A stretch of DNA of 64,000 bases from Amycolatopsis decaplanina DSM 44594 (GCF_000342005.1 NZ_AOHO01000026.1:255261-319260), one strand, 5' to 3'. Counted from the stretch's first letter, positions 18,462 through 28,061 are shown. The notes: generated from the letters alone by a model not told the origin. A program made the numbers and translations.

Positions 18462-20468
18462 ATGTCGAACCGCCTGAAGGCCGCGACCAGTCCGTACCTG
18501 CTGCAGCACGCCGGGAACCCGGTGGACTGGTGGCCTTGGGGTGAAGAAGCGCTGGCCGAGGCGAAACGGCGGAACGTGCCGATCCTGCTTTCGGTCGGCT
18601 ACGCGGCTTGTCACTGGTGCCATGTCATGGCGCACGAGTCCTTCGAGGACGAAGCCACCGCGACGCTGATGAACGCGAACTTCGTCAACATCAAGGTGGA
18701 CCGCGAGGAGCGCCCGGACATCGACTCGGTGTACATGGCGGCCACGCAGGCGATGACCGGTCAGGGCGGCTGGCCGATGACGTGTTTCCTGACCCCGGAG
18801 GGCGAGCCGTTCCATTGCGGCACTTACTATCCGCCGTCGCCGCGGCCGGGTATGCCGTCGTTCTCGCAGCTGCTCGTCGCGGTCGCCGAGGCCTGGGACG
18901 AGCGTCCCGGCGAATTGCGTTCCGGTGCCCGGCAGATCATCGCCCACCTCACCGAGAAGAGCGGACCGCTGCCGGAGTCCGTTGTGGACGGTGCGGTGCT
19001 GGAATCCGCGGTCGCTTCGCTGCGCAAGGAGTACGACGCCGAGAACGGTGGCTTCGGGGGAGCGCCGAAGTTCCCGCCGACGATGGCGTTGAACTTCCTG
19101 CTCCGTCACCACGAGCGCACCGGCTCCGGCCTCTCCATGGTCGAGCACACGGCCGAGGCCATGGCACTGGGCGGGCTGAACGACCAGCTCGCCGGTGGTT
19201 TCGCGCGCTACTCGGTCGACGCGCGCTGGGAAGTACCGCACTTCGAGAAGATGTTGTACGACAACGGTTTGCTCCTGCGCTTCTATGCGCGGTTCCACGG
19301 TGTGACCGGATACGAGTACGCGCGGCGAACGGTCGAGGAGACCGCTGAGTTCCTGCTGCGCGACCTCGGAACGGCCGAAGGCGGTTTCGCCGCGTCGCTC
19401 GACGCGGACACCGATGGCGTCGAAGGGCTCACCTACGTCTGGACTCCCGCGCAACTCGCCGAAGTCCTCGGCGAGGAGGACGGCGCCTGGGCGGCCGAGC
19501 TGTTCCAGGTGGCCGAACCGGGGAACTTCGAGCACGGCGCGTCGACCCTGCGGCTGCGCGAGCCGCACCCCGAGGACGCGGAGCGCTACGAGCGGGTCCG
19601 TCGCGCGCTGCTGGCCGCGCGCGGCCAACGTCCCCAGCCCGCCCGCGACGACAAGGTGATCGCGGCGTGGAACGGGCTCGCGATCGGCGCGTTCGCCAAC
19701 GCAGGCTCGCGCCTGGGTCGTCCACAGTGGATCGACGCGGCGACGCGTGCCGCGGCTTTCCTGATGGACAAACATTTCGTGGACGGACGGTTGCGCCGGA
19801 CTTCACGCGACGGCGTCGTCGGTACGACGGCCGGGGTGCTGGAGGACTACGCGTGCCTCGCCGAGGGGCTGCTCGAACTCCATCAGTCGACCGGGGAGCC
19901 GCGGTGGCTCGCCGACGCGATCACCTTGCTGGATCTCGCCTTGGCCCATTTCGGCGTCCCGGACTCGCCGGGCGCCTACTACGACACGGCCGACGACGCG
20001 GAAGTCCTGGTGCAGCGGCCTTCCGACCCGACCGACAACGCGAGTCCGTCCGGGGCATCGGCACTGGCGAACGCGTTGCTGACCGCGTCCGTGCTGGCCG
20101 GGCACGACCAGGTGGGCCGCTACCGCGAGGCGGCCGAGCAGGCGCTGGCGCGCGCGGGACGGCTCGCCGCCCACGCGCCCCGGTTCGCCGGGCACTGGCT
20201 CACGGTCGCCGAAGCCGCCGCTGCCGGTCCGGTGCAGGTGGCCGTCGTGGGACCGGATGCCGCTTCGCGCGCGGATCTCCTGGCCGCGGCCGTCGCGTCG
20301 TCGCCGGACGGCGCCGTCGTCGTGAGCGGGACTCCCGACGCCGACGGCGTGCCGCTGCTCGCCGATCGCCCGCTGGTCGAAGGTGCCGCCGCCGCGTACG
20401 TGTGCCGCGGGTACGTGTGCGAGCGGCCTGTCGCCACCGCGGAGGAACTGCGCTCTCAGCTCGGCTGA
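18462..20468 (+). CDS. DUF255 thioredoxin-like / (alpha/alpha)6-barrel protein (YyaL/SPATA20 family)
   Basis: 668 residues, family length. An N-terminal thioredoxin-fold domain (about 1-165) bears ACHWCH at 49-54, a CxxC-like active site, preceded by [18 protein letters not shown], the family signature. The remainder is an N-acylglucosamine 2-epimerase-like alpha-barrel ([28 protein letters not shown]). The family spans bacteria to mammals; its biochemical role is not established, though redox or sugar roles have been proposed. In M. tuberculosis the neighbour of Rv1083 is the homologue Rv1084; here the RNA-repair operon sits between the two. Confidence 0.93.
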   Translation: MSNRLKAATSPYLLQHAGNPVDWWPWGEEALAEAKRRNVPILLSVGYAACHWCHVMAHESFEDEATATLMNANFVNIKVDREERPDIDSVYMAATQAMTGQGGWPMTCFLTPEGEPFHCGTYYPPSPRPGMPSFSQLLVAVAEAWDERPGELRSGARQIIAHLTEKSGPLPESVVDGAVLESAVASLRKEYDAENGGFGGAPKFPPTMALNFLLRHHERTGSGLSMVEHTAEAMALGGLNDQLAGGFARYSVDARWEVPHFEKMLYDNGLLLRFYARFHGVTGYEYARRTVEETAEFLLRDLGTAEGGFAASLDADTDGVEGLTYVWTPAQLAEVLGEEDGAWAAELFQVAEPGNFEHGASTLRLREPHPEDAERYERVRRALLAARGQRPQPARDDKVIAAWNGLAIGAFANAGSRLGRPQWIDAATRAAAFLMDKHFVDGRLRRTSRDGVVGTTAGVLEDYACLAEGLLELHQSTGEPRWLADAITLLDLALAHFGVPDSPGAYYDTADDAEVLVQRPSDPTDNASPSGASALANALLTASVLAGHDQVGRYREAAEQALARAGRLAAHAPRFAGHWLTVAEAAAAGPVQVAVVGPDAASRADLLAAAVASSPDGAVVVSGTPDADGVPLLADRPLVEGAAAAYVCRGYVCERPVATAEELRSQLG

Positions 20469-20538
20469 AAACGCGTCCACGCAGGTCATGGCGTTGCCTC
20501 AGGTTTCGCCGGGGGAGAACACGCGTGAATGTCGGCCG

Positions 20539-20568
20539 TTGCGCGCGTAGCGTAGGTAGCGTTGTAAT
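20539..20568 (+). promoter_or_regulatory. Candidate sigma-A-type promoter of the 20590 gene
   Basis: TTGCGC (20539-20544) and TGTAAT (20563-20568), 18 bases apart, place transcription near 20575, about 15 bases before the ATG. TGTAATC is partly repeated as ATGTAATC directly after. This AT-rich patch stands out in otherwise GC-rich DNA. Confidence 0.4.
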
Positions 20569-20589
20569 CATGTAATCGCGGAGGCGAGC

Positions 20590-21180
20590 ATGCAAACCTA
20601 CTTCAGGACGGCGAGGCACATGGGACGCGGTGGCTGGAAGGGCAGGGGCGGCTGGCAGCAGGCGGACATCCCGTCGGCGGACGACGCGGCCGCGTGGTTC
20701 GGCGGGCGGCTCCCCGAGGGCTGGTTCGCCGGAGACCCCGAGGTCACGGTGGATCGCGAAGAGATCGTCATCGTCGGCGAACTCCAGCCGCTCACCGGTG
20801 AATACGCCGACGACGCAGCACGCGCGGCGGCCGAGGACGGCCGGATCAGCCGGTTCCGCGAGGAGACCCGCGACGAGCGGATCGAGATCGCGCGCCAGGC
20901 CGAGCACCGGTATCAGCGCAAGGTCGCCTGGGGCGCGAGCCTCGGCGGTACGAGGCACCTGTTCACCACGCATTCGGCGCCGGTCATGACCAGGCTGCGG
21001 CAACCGGAACGCCTGGTCCTCGACACCCTCGTCGACGCCGGCGTCGCGCGGTCGCGGTCGGAGGCACTGGCCTGGGCGGTCCGGCTGGTCGGGGAGCACG
21101 CGGACGCCTGGCTCGCCGAACTCCGGGAGGCGATGACCAAGGTCGACGATCTCCGCTCACAGGGACCGGACCTTTCCTGA
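20590..21180 (+). CDS. Conserved hypothetical protein, possible helical DNA-contact C-terminus
   Basis: 196 residues, soluble, no signal peptide. The middle is acidic (EEIVIVGELQPL strand, then an Arg/Glu-rich helix). The C-terminal 50 residues (RQPERLVLDTLVDAGVARSRSEALAWAVRLV) have the strand-turn-helix rhythm of ribbon-helix-helix regulators, but a full RHH dimer pattern cannot be proven by eye. GGAGG lies 8 bases ahead of the ATG. It stands alone between the DUF255 and GH28 genes. No assigned function. Confidence 0.7.
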   Translation: MQTYFRTARHMGRGGWKGRGGWQQADIPSADDAAAWFGGRLPEGWFAGDPEVTVDREEIVIVGELQPLTGEYADDAARAAAEDGRISRFREETRDERIEIARQAEHRYQRKVAWGASLGGTRHLFTTHSAPVMTRLRQPERLVLDTLVDAGVARSRSEALAWAVRLVGEHADAWLAELREAMTKVDDLRSQGPDLS

Positions 21181-21249
21181 GGCCGGGGTCCGCCCTTAGA
21201 GTCGGGATTCCGCCGTCTTCACCGAAGTCCTCTTGCGAAAGAAGGCGTC

Positions 21250-22611
21250 ATGGACGGCAGATTCTCCCGGCGTTGGCTGATCAAGGGCGGTCTCGTGGTG
21301 GCCGCGAGTCCCCTCCTCGCGCCCACCGCCTCGGCGGCCCCGGTCCCCGTTCTTCCCTGGCCCGCGGCCAACGACATCGTCGCGCGGACGAAACTCCCGG
21401 TCTTCCCGGACCGGACGTTCTCGATCCTCGACTTCGGCGCGAGGGGCGACGGGAAGACCGACAACACCGCCGCGATCAGGAAGGCGATCGAGACGGCCAA
21501 CGCGCGCGGCGGCGGACACGTCGTCGTGCCGAGAGGCACCTTCGTCACCGGTGCGGTGTACCTCAAGAGCGACGTGGACCTGCATCTCGCGGCGGGCGCC
21601 GTCCTCGCTTTCGATTCCGACGCCTCGAAGTTCCCGAACGTGCTCACGCGCTACGAGGGCATCGAGTGTGTCAACCGGTCGCCGATGATCTACGCGTACA
21701 AGGAATCCAATATCGCGGTGACCGGCCAGGGCACGCTCGACGCGGCGGGCACCGCGTCCTGGAACAAGGGCAAGGACCGCGAATACCTGGAATCGCTGGT
21801 GGCCAAGGGAATCCCGCCGGAGCGGCGGATCGTTCCCGGCTCCGGGCACACCATGCGGTCCACGTTCGTCGAGCCGTACTCGTGCGACACCGTGCTCATC
21901 CAGGGGATCACGCTGAAGAACCCGATGTTCTGGCAGCTGCATCCCACGCTGTGCCGGAACGTCACGATCGACGGCGTCCGCACGGACGCGAGCACCGCGC
22001 ACTCCAACACCGACGCCTGCGATCCCGAGTCCTGCGACCACGTCGTGATCGTGAACTCCCATCTCGGCGCGCACGACGACAACATCGCGCTCAAATCGGG
22101 CCGGGACGCCGACGGGCGCAGGGTCGGCGTGCCGTGCCGGAACATCGTCGTCGCGAACTGCGTGATGGACGGCAACTGGGGAGCGATCACCTGCGGCAGC
22201 GAGCAGACCGGCGGCATCCGTGACGTCTACGCGTACAAGCTCACCGTCACCGGCGAGACGAAGTACGGGCTGTACGTCAAGTCGAACACCTTGCGCGGCG
22301 GGTTCACCGAGAACGTCAACCTCGACAGCGTCTCCGGCACGTTCGGCCGCTCGGTCGTGTACGTCCTGCCGGACTACAACGGCCAAACCGGCGAGTACGT
22401 CCCCCGGTTCGGGCCGTTCACCCTCGGCAATTCCACCGGCACGAGGTGCGGGCAAGCGGCGTTCGACGTCCGGGGGTTGCCCAACTCACACGTTCGGGGG
22501 CTGCGGGTGCGCGATTGCCGCTTCGACGGCGTCGCGAGCACGGAGAACACCCTGAAACACATCGATGACCTGCGGTTCGAGAACACGACGATCAACGGGA
22601 AACCGGTCTGA
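21250..22611 (+). CDS. Secreted glycoside hydrolase family 28 (polygalacturonase-like)
   Basis: 453 residues. The N-terminus FSRRWLIKGG plus a hydrophobic stretch ending TASAAP is a Tat-type signal peptide (twin Arg), so the enzyme is probably exported folded. The mature protein is a right-handed beta-helix: ILDFGARGDGKTDNTAAI opens the fold and the GH28 catalytic motifs follow as NTDACDPESC and HDDNIALKSGRD (catalytic Asp residues). It is predicted to hydrolyse pectic or rhamnogalacturonan-type polymers; the exact substrate is open. A single gene, followed by a hairpin at 22628. Confidence 0.9.
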   Translation: MDGRFSRRWLIKGGLVVAASPLLAPTASAAPVPVLPWPAANDIVARTKLPVFPDRTFSILDFGARGDGKTDNTAAIRKAIETANARGGGHVVVPRGTFVTGAVYLKSDVDLHLAAGAVLAFDSDASKFPNVLTRYEGIECVNRSPMIYAYKESNIAVTGQGTLDAAGTASWNKGKDREYLESLVAKGIPPERRIVPGSGHTMRSTFVEPYSCDTVLIQGITLKNPMFWQLHPTLCRNVTIDGVRTDASTAHSNTDACDPESCDHVVIVNSHLGAHDDNIALKSGRDADGRRVGVPCRNIVVANCVMDGNWGAITCGSEQTGGIRDVYAYKLTVTGETKYGLYVKSNTLRGGFTENVNLDSVSGTFGRSVVYVLPDYNGQTGEYVPRFGPFTLGNSTGTRCGQAAFDVRGLPNSHVRGLRVRDCRFDGVASTENTLKHIDDLRFENTTINGKPV

Positions 22612-22627
22612 TTCGTGCTGCGGCCCT

Positions 22628-22668
22628 CGATGCGGTGCGGCAGGCTGAACGCAGACCGCACCGCATCG
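22628..22668. terminator. Hairpin between the GH28 gene and the acyl-CoA dehydrogenase gene
   Basis: CGATGCGGTGCGG and CCGCACCGCATCG form a perfect 13-bp stem with a 15-base loop. It starts 17 bases after the GH28 stop and abuts the GGAGGA ribosome site of the next gene. It could therefore terminate the first gene or, as an RNA fold, affect translation of the second. Confidence 0.6.
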
Positions 22669-22676
22669 GAGGAATC

Positions 22677-24563
22677 GTGGACACACCAGGACTTCCCGCG
22701 AAGATCGACCCGGACGCGCTGACCACCGTCCTCGATGGACGGTGGGCCGGGCTCCGCCGCGCGGTGCGCGCGCAGATGGCGGCCGAGGACTTCAAGGACC
22801 CCGTCGACCTCGACGTCGAAGCGCACCGCGCCCAAGTCCTCGAATGGCTGCGCCTGCTCGCCCGCACCGACCGGCCGGGGCTCGGCTTCGACCCGGCGTA
22901 CGGCGGTGGCGGCGACGTCGGCGGCTCGGTGATGTCGTTCGAGATGCTGGGATTCGGCGACCTGTCGCTGATGGTCAAGGCCGGTGTCCAATGGGGCCTG
23001 TTCGGCGGCGCCGTGCAACTGCTCGGCACCGAACGCCACCACGAACGCTATCTGCGCAAGATCAAGGACCTGGAGCTCCTGGGCTGCTTCGCGATGACCG
23101 AGCACGGCCATGGCTCGGACGTCCAGCACCTGCGCACCACCGCGACCTACGACCCGGCCACGCGCGAATTCGTCGTGCACACTCCGGACCGCGGCGCGAT
23201 GAAGGAATACATCGGCAACGCCGCCCGTGATGGCGAACTCGCGGTGGTGTTCGCGCAGCTGATCACCGGTGGCGAGTCGCGCGGCGTGCACGCGTTCGTG
23301 GTACCGATCCGCGGCGAGAACGTGAGCGGTGTCGAGATCGAGGACTGCGGGCGCAAGGCCGGGCTCAACGGCGTCGACAACGGGCGGCTCACTTTCACCC
23401 AGGTGCGGATTCCGCGCGAGGCGCTGCTCAACCGGTTCGGTGACGTCGCCGAGGACGGGACGTACACGAGCCCGATCGAAAGCGACGGCCGCCGGTTCTT
23501 CACGATGCTCGGCACCCTCATCCGCGGCCGGGTCAGCGTCGCGGGCAGCGCCGGCAGCGCGACGAAGCGCGCGCTGGCACTGGCCGTCCGCTACGGCGAG
23601 CAGCGGCGGCAGTTCGCGCGGCCCGACGGCGAGGAGGTCGTCATCCTCGACTACCGCGCCCACCAGCGGAAACTGCTGCCCGCGCTGGCGACGTCGTACG
23701 CCCTGCACTTCGCGCAGGAAGCACTCGTCTCGCAGCTGAACGACATCGCCGAGGACGCGCCGGAGGAAGAGCAGCGAGAGCTGGAATCACGCGCCGCCGG
23801 GATCAAAGCCGTCTCGACCTGGCACGCGACGGCGACCATCCAGGCCGCCCGTGAGGCGTGCGGTGGCTCCGGCTATCTCTCGGAGAACTTGCTCGCCGGG
23901 CTGAAAGCCGATACCGACGTCTTCACCACCTTCGAGGGTGACAACACCGTCCTGCTGCAGCTGGTCGCGAAGGGCCTGTTGACCAGCTACAAGGACCATT
24001 TCGAGGACCTCAGCCCGCTGGCGACCGCGCGATTCGTGGCGGAGCAGCTCGTCGAGGCCGTGATCGAACGGACGTCCGCGCGCAAGGTCGTCGAGCGGCT
24101 GACCGAAGCCGACGACAGCGACGTGCTGTACTCGCGCGAGTGGCACCTGAAGCTGTTCGAAGACCGCGAAGAGCACGTACTCGGCGGTGTGGCGCAGCGC
24201 CTGCGTAAAGCCGGGTCGGATCCTTTCGGTGTCTTTAACGACGCGCAGGACCACGTCCTGCGCGCCGGACGCGCGCACGTCGACCGGGTGGTGCTGGAAG
24301 CGTTCGTCGACGCCATCGAGCGCTGTGCCGACGCGGAGGCCCGTGAGCTGCTGGAGCGGGTCTGCGACCTCTACGCGCTCGCGAACATCGAGGCGGATCG
24401 GGGCTGGTTCCTCGAACACGGTCGCCTGACTTCCGGGCGTTCGAAGGCCGTCACCGCCGCGGTGAACGCGCTGTGCGCCGATCTGCGCCCGCACGCGCGG
24501 ACACTCGTGGACGCCTTCGCTATCCCCGAGCAGTACCTAGCGGCTCCGATGCTGCGGGACTGA
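22677..24563 (+). CDS. Acyl-CoA dehydrogenase/oxidase family protein
   Basis: 628 residues, longer than a standard acyl-CoA dehydrogenase (about 380) and similar to acyl-CoA oxidase-like enzymes. The FAD-binding and substrate core is visible as CFAMTEHGHGSDV near residue 135, GLNGVDNGRLTFTQVRIPRE, YGEQRRQF, then REACGGSGYLSEN and TFEGDNTVLLQLVAKGLL, the last typical of acyl-CoA oxidases. It carries out the first, alpha-beta dehydrogenation step of fatty acyl-CoA breakdown. The GTG at 22677 with GGAGGA 3 bases upstream is chosen. The 3' end overlaps the convergent K+ channel gene by 44 bases. Confidence 0.9.
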   Translation: MDTPGLPAKIDPDALTTVLDGRWAGLRRAVRAQMAAEDFKDPVDLDVEAHRAQVLEWLRLLARTDRPGLGFDPAYGGGGDVGGSVMSFEMLGFGDLSLMVKAGVQWGLFGGAVQLLGTERHHERYLRKIKDLELLGCFAMTEHGHGSDVQHLRTTATYDPATREFVVHTPDRGAMKEYIGNAARDGELAVVFAQLITGGESRGVHAFVVPIRGENVSGVEIEDCGRKAGLNGVDNGRLTFTQVRIPREALLNRFGDVAEDGTYTSPIESDGRRFFTMLGTLIRGRVSVAGSAGSATKRALALAVRYGEQRRQFARPDGEEVVILDYRAHQRKLLPALATSYALHFAQEALVSQLNDIAEDAPEEEQRELESRAAGIKAVSTWHATATIQAAREACGGSGYLSENLLAGLKADTDVFTTFEGDNTVLLQLVAKGLLTSYKDHFEDLSPLATARFVAEQLVEAVIERTSARKVVERLTEADDSDVLYSREWHLKLFEDREEHVLGGVAQRLRKAGSDPFGVFNDAQDHVLRAGRAHVDRVVLEAFVDAIERCADAEARELLERVCDLYALANIEADRGWFLEHGRLTSGRSKAVTAAVNALCADLRPHARTLVDAFAIPEQYLAAPMLRD

Positions 24564-25266
24564 CCCCGGCACGCTGCTCGGCGAGCTCGGCCCGCAACGC
24601 CTTGACCTCGCGGGTCAGCTCGTCGAGATGCTCGCGGGTCACGGCCTGCGCGTTCTCGTCGGCCTCGGTCACCCGGCGGATCAGCCACGACGCGAGCGTC
24701 GCGGTGACCACACCGAGCAGGGCGATCCCGGCCACCATCAGCCCGACCGCGACGACGCGGCCGGTGCCGCTGACCGGATAGCGGTCGCCGTAGCCCACCG
24801 TGGTGATCGTCGTGATCGACCACCACACCGCGTCCGGGAAGTCGGTGATCGGCGCGTCCGGCGCGGCGCGTTCGGCGTCGAGCACGGCCAGCGCCGAACA
24901 GAACACGATGAGCACCGTCGCGCCCACCGTGTAGACCACGACGCGGCCGCGCAGCGACAGGCCGGCGTTGCGGTTGAGGACGTTGAGCACCGTGACCAGC
25001 CGGAGCAGCCGTAGCTGCCGGATCAGCGGGAGCACGATGATCAGCAGGTCGAACAGGTTGTTCTTCAGGAAGTCCCGCTTGTCCTCGGCGTGCTTGAGGC
25101 GGACGCCGTAGTCCAGCGCGAAGACGGCCCACGCCAGCCAGGTGACGACCTCACACCAGACCCGCCCGGTGTGCCCGAGCGAGGGCTGGAGGATCGGCCA
25201 GGCGTACGCGGCCAGGAACAGTACGGCGGCGGCGTTGAGCGGCCACTCCATCCGCTTTTCCCACAT
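24520..25266 (-). CDS. Voltage-gated-type potassium channel (Ion_trans_2)
   Basis: 248 residues. Several hydrophobic helices (first about residues 10-27) include an Arg-rich segment RQLRLLRLVTVLNVLNR resembling an S4 sensor. A pore loop with the K+ selectivity filter TTVGYGD follows, then a final helix and a C-terminal coiled coil (DELTREVKALRAELAEQR). It conducts K+ across the plasma membrane. The ATG at 25266 (MWEKRMEW) is preferred over the in-frame GTG at 25281 because GAGGAG lies 8 bases before it. Its end overlaps the acyl-CoA dehydrogenase gene tail to tail. Confidence 0.93.
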   Translation of the reverse strand: MWEKRMEWPLNAAAVLFLAAYAWPILQPSLGHTGRVWCEVVTWLAWAVFALDYGVRLKHAEDKRDFLKNNLFDLLIIVLPLIRQLRLLRLVTVLNVLNRNAGLSLRGRVVVYTVGATVLIVFCSALAVLDAERAAPDAPITDFPDAVWWSITTITTVGYGDRYPVSGTGRVVAVGLMVAGIALLGVVTATLASWLIRRVTEADENAQAVTREHLDELTREVKALRAELAEQRAGVSPAASEPLGTARG

Positions 25267-25304
25267 CGGAAGTCTCCTCACCTGGCCTTTCCCAGGTGCG
25301 TACG

Positions 25305-25754
25305 TTAAGCGATGTCGAGGGCCGTTCCATAGAGTTTGTCGGTTTTGAGGGTGATGTAGAGCCTTCGTTCGGCCGCGATGGTCTCGAGGAACTCCTCTTC
25401 GTTGTCGGGCTTTTGCCGTTGCGCCGCGAGGTAATCGAGTCCCGCGGTGTCACCGGGTGTCCGGGTGACTTCGGAGAGTTCCGCTTTTCCTTCCGCGACG
25501 GCGAATTTCCAGTGGTCGGCGCTGGAGACGTAGAGGGACGCGGTGGGGTTGCCGCGGATCTGCTTGACCTTGAGGCGGTCTTCGGTCGTGCTGATCCGGA
25601 TCTCGCGGGTCTCGGGGTCCCATGCGTAGACGACGGTGGAGAGATGCGGGCGGCCGTCGCGCTTGAGGGTCGCGAGTGCGCCGAAGGTGTGCTCGGCGAG
25701 GAAGTCGCTGAGGGCTGCGTCGTCGAGGGGGCGGGGCGGTGCGTTCTTGGCCAT
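25305..25754 (-). CDS. PNPOx-fold (pyridoxamine-phosphate oxidase / F420-related) protein
   Basis: 149 residues. It is a split beta-barrel flavin/F420-binding domain: FLAEHTFGALATLKRDGRPHLSTVVYAW is the characteristic opening, then RISTTEDRLKVKQIRGNPTASLYV. Actinobacterial members often use F420 or heme-like ligands, but the ligand cannot be told by eye. The start is uncertain: MAKNAPP at 25754 matches homologues, and an upstream ATG at 25766 is possible; neither has a strong ribosome site. It is a monocistronic gene upstream of the K+ channel with 38 bases between. Confidence 0.85.
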   Translation of the reverse strand: MAKNAPPRPLDDAALSDFLAEHTFGALATLKRDGRPHLSTVVYAWDPETREIRISTTEDRLKVKQIRGNPTASLYVSSADHWKFAVAEGKAELSEVTRTPGDTAGLDYLAAQRQKPDNEEEFLETIAAERRLYITLKTDKLYGTALDIA

Positions 25755-26250
25755 GGTGGTGATCATGGCTCGCACGGCGAGGGAGCGGAAGAAGGCACTT
25801 TCCTGTGCCAGAGGGAACACGCGTGTGTCCTACCTGGTCAGAGTGTCGACGTGGGCCGAGAATCGGCCCTCGGCCCGCGCCGGGGCGTGATCTGGCGAGA
25901 AATGAATTTGGCCAGAATCCGCCATGGATATTCCACAGTGGATACGCGTGCCGCGTGAAAGATATAAAAGGCCCCGGTGGTATGGACATTTCCAATCGCC
26001 CTTACCCTTCGCGACCTGCGCGTGAACGGCATACCGATGATTTTGTCCGCAACTCACCGTTGTCTGTGATAATCCCTCCGATTTCGATTGTGCCCCAAGG
26101 GGTGTCGAGAATTTTCGAACATTGCGAGAAATGGGGGAACGTCCTGGGAATCCTTGTTCCGATGTCATAGAGTCGGCCACTTCCGCGAGGGCGCGACGAT
26201 CACCTGTCGTATCGCGTTTCCATTCCGCACGCCTGAAGAGAAAGTAGTGA
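25755..26250. other. About 500-base intergenic region, AT-richer, upstream of the Roadblock operon
   Basis: No credible coding frame. Base composition is noticeably richer in A and T than the surroundings (for example 25900-26190). It contains a small perfect hairpin, GGGCCGA with TCGGCCC at 25853-25869. It probably holds the promoters of both the PNPOx gene (minus) and the Roadblock operon (plus). No single promoter could be fixed. Confidence 0.5.
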
Positions 26251-27213
26251 GTGGCGCCTATGCCCCGGTCTTCCTTCGATCTGCTCGCGCGGGCGCTGAC
26301 CGTATGTTGCGACGACGGGGTGTCCGGCGCGTTGTACCTGTCCGGCAGGCCCGGCGGGGTGATCCACCTGCGCGACGGCGCGGTGATCGCCGTCGAAACC
26401 CCTGGTGCGCCCGGGGTGGACGCCCTGTTGCTGCGGTCCGGGCGGATCAGCGAGGCGGACTGGTCCGCCGCGTTGCGGGCGGGGCGCGGCGGTCCGACAC
26501 CGCGGGACGAGCTTCTCGCTCGCGCCGGGATCGGGAACACGGAACTGCAGCTGGTCGCCACCATGGCCGCGCAGGACGGGGCTTTCGTCATCGTGGCAGG
26601 TGACATCGAGGAGTACGCCATCGCCTACCACCGGTTCGACGTGCTGTTGCCGGTCACTCCGGCGATCGAACTCGACTGGCTGCTCGACGAGACCAGGCGT
26701 CGTCTTGACGCCCTCGCGTCACTGCCGGTGGCGGTCTCGCCGCATCGCGACCGGATCGCGCCAGTGGCCGGGACGGCCTCGCCGACGGTCGCGTCGACCG
26801 CGGCCCGGCGCGACATCCTCGCGGGCACCAACGGCCGCCGCTCCGCTCGCGACATCGCGTTCGTGTTGGGGCGCAATGTCTTTCCTGTGACGATCGAGAT
26901 CTCCCGGATGATCGGCGACGGTCTGGTCGAGATCGCCGTCGAGGCTCCCGAGGATCCCGGTGGGGTCTCGCTGAAGCCGCTGCGTCCCCGGATGCCCGCC
27001 GCCGGAGCCCAGCCGGTTCCCGACGGTGACACGAATGGCCTTCCCCTGCGCAGCCCGGGGGCGAGCGGTGTGTCGGAACTGCTCAAGCCGTCACGGGCGG
27101 CCGGCTGGCAGGTACTTCCCAGGCTGCTCAACCGCGTCCGGGCCGGACCTGCCGCGAACCGCACGAACTCGGACGAGATCTCGCAGCAGAAGGGAATATC
27201 AGGTGGATCGTGA
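26251..27213 (+). CDS. DUF4388 (PatA N-terminal-like) domain protein of a Roadblock operon
   Basis: 320 residues. The N-terminal region (SGALYLSGRPGGVIHLRDGAVIAVETPG) has the glycine-hairpin pattern of DUF4388, found in bacterial signalling proteins that work with MglA-type GTPases. A second winged-helix-like segment (about 190-235, GRRSARDIAFVLGRNVFPVTIEISRMIGDGLVEI) follows, then a Pro-rich tail. The first codon may be the GTG at 26251 or the ATG at 26260. Its 3' end overlaps the next gene by 11 bases. It is probably cytosolic and regulatory; partner unknown. Confidence 0.7.
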   Translation: MAPMPRSSFDLLARALTVCCDDGVSGALYLSGRPGGVIHLRDGAVIAVETPGAPGVDALLLRSGRISEADWSAALRAGRGGPTPRDELLARAGIGNTELQLVATMAAQDGAFVIVAGDIEEYAIAYHRFDVLLPVTPAIELDWLLDETRRRLDALASLPVAVSPHRDRIAPVAGTASPTVASTAARRDILAGTNGRRSARDIAFVLGRNVFPVTIEISRMIGDGLVEIAVEAPEDPGGVSLKPLRPRMPAAGAQPVPDGDTNGLPLRSPGASGVSELLKPSRAAGWQVLPRLLNRVRAGPAANRTNSDEISQQKGISGGS

Positions 27214-27589
27214 AACGCTGGCCGACGAGCTGAACGACTTGAGGAAGCAAGTGAGCGGGGTGACCGGAGCCCTGATCGCCGGTGTCGACGGCCTGCTCAT
27301 CGCGGCCGACGCCGAGGACCGGATCGATCCCGGCGCGGTGTCCGCACTCGGCGCCGCTCAGCTGGGCCTCTCGCTGACCATCACCTCCGCGGTCGACCAA
27401 GGCGCGTTCCGGCACGCGGTGGTCCGCGGCAGCGGCGGTTACCTGGCCGTCTACTCCGTCGACAGCACGGCGTTGCTGGTCGTCCTCGGCGACGAGGGCC
27501 TCGACGTCACCCGGTTGCACCGGGCTGCCCTGCTCACGATCGAGCGCGTCCGCTCGATCCTCGCAGCCGTCATCGCGAACGCCTGCTGA
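27203..27589 (+). CDS. Roadblock/LC7-domain protein
   Basis: 128 residues, almost entirely one Roadblock/LC7 domain: helix, then GALIAGVDGLLIAAD, a central helix, then GYLAVYSVDSTALLVVLGD. In bacteria these dimers act as regulators of small Ras-like GTPases (MglB; CvnB of Streptomyces conservons). The GTG start at 27203 lies inside the previous gene, with AAGGGA upstream. No GTPase, histidine kinase or DUF742 gene accompanies it, unlike a canonical conservon. Confidence 0.88.
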   Translation: MDRETLADELNDLRKQVSGVTGALIAGVDGLLIAADAEDRIDPGAVSALGAAQLGLSLTITSAVDQGAFRHAVVRGSGGYLAVYSVDSTALLVVLGDEGLDVTRLHRAALLTIERVRSILAAVIANAC

Positions 27590-27638
27590 GCCTCCTCCAC
27601 CCGAAGTCACGGAAGAACACCGAAAAAGGAGAACGGAC

Positions 27639-28061
27639 ATGCTGGGTAGTGGCCAGAATATGTCGGACCAGATGACCCTGATGGTCAAGCAGCTGCGCCA
27701 GGAGGTGCCCGACTGCCTCGCCTCCGGTGTGGTGGATCTGGCGACCGGCATGTTGTTGGCCGTCGAAACCACCGACAGTCATCCGTCGGAGGTCCTCGAC
27801 CTGCTCGCCGGCGCGACCTTGGACCTGTTCCAAGGCCGTACGGTCGTGATGATCGAGAACATCTTCAAGGAGCGACGAGGCGTCAGCAGCTCCGAGCACT
27901 ACTTCCAGGAGATCCTCGTCAACAGCGCCAACCTGACGCACCTGTTCATCAGGAACAACCACAACGCCGACGTCGTGGCCGTCGTGGTCTGCCCGAAGTC
28001 GGTGAACATCGGGATGCTCTTCGCGGGTACCCGGCGGGTGATCAAAAACCAGGCGTTGTGA
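27639..28061 (+). CDS. Roadblock-like small signalling protein
   Basis: 140 residues. The pattern helix, then SGVVDLATGMLLAVET, helix, then a strand pair ending VVVCPKSVNIGMLFAGTR resembles a diverged Roadblock/longin fold; this is a structural guess. AAGGAG lies 8 bases before the ATG, and the gene follows the Roadblock gene after 49 bases, so one operon is likely. The protein is cytosolic with no membrane segment. A bidirectional hairpin follows 5 bases after the stop. Confidence 0.72.
   Translation: MLGSGQNMSDQMTLMVKQLRQEVPDCLASGVVDLATGMLLAVETTDSHPSEVLDLLAGATLDLFQGRTVVMIENIFKERRGVSSSEHYFQEILVNSANLTHLFIRNNHNADVVAVVVCPKSVNIGMLFAGTRRVIKNQAL

Noticed and set aside
18386..19775. Possible upstream extension of hen1 through the DUF255 gene
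   Set aside because: The open frame continues only as an antisense shadow; the Hen1 domain starts at 18386 and the plus-strand DUF255 protein is clearly real.
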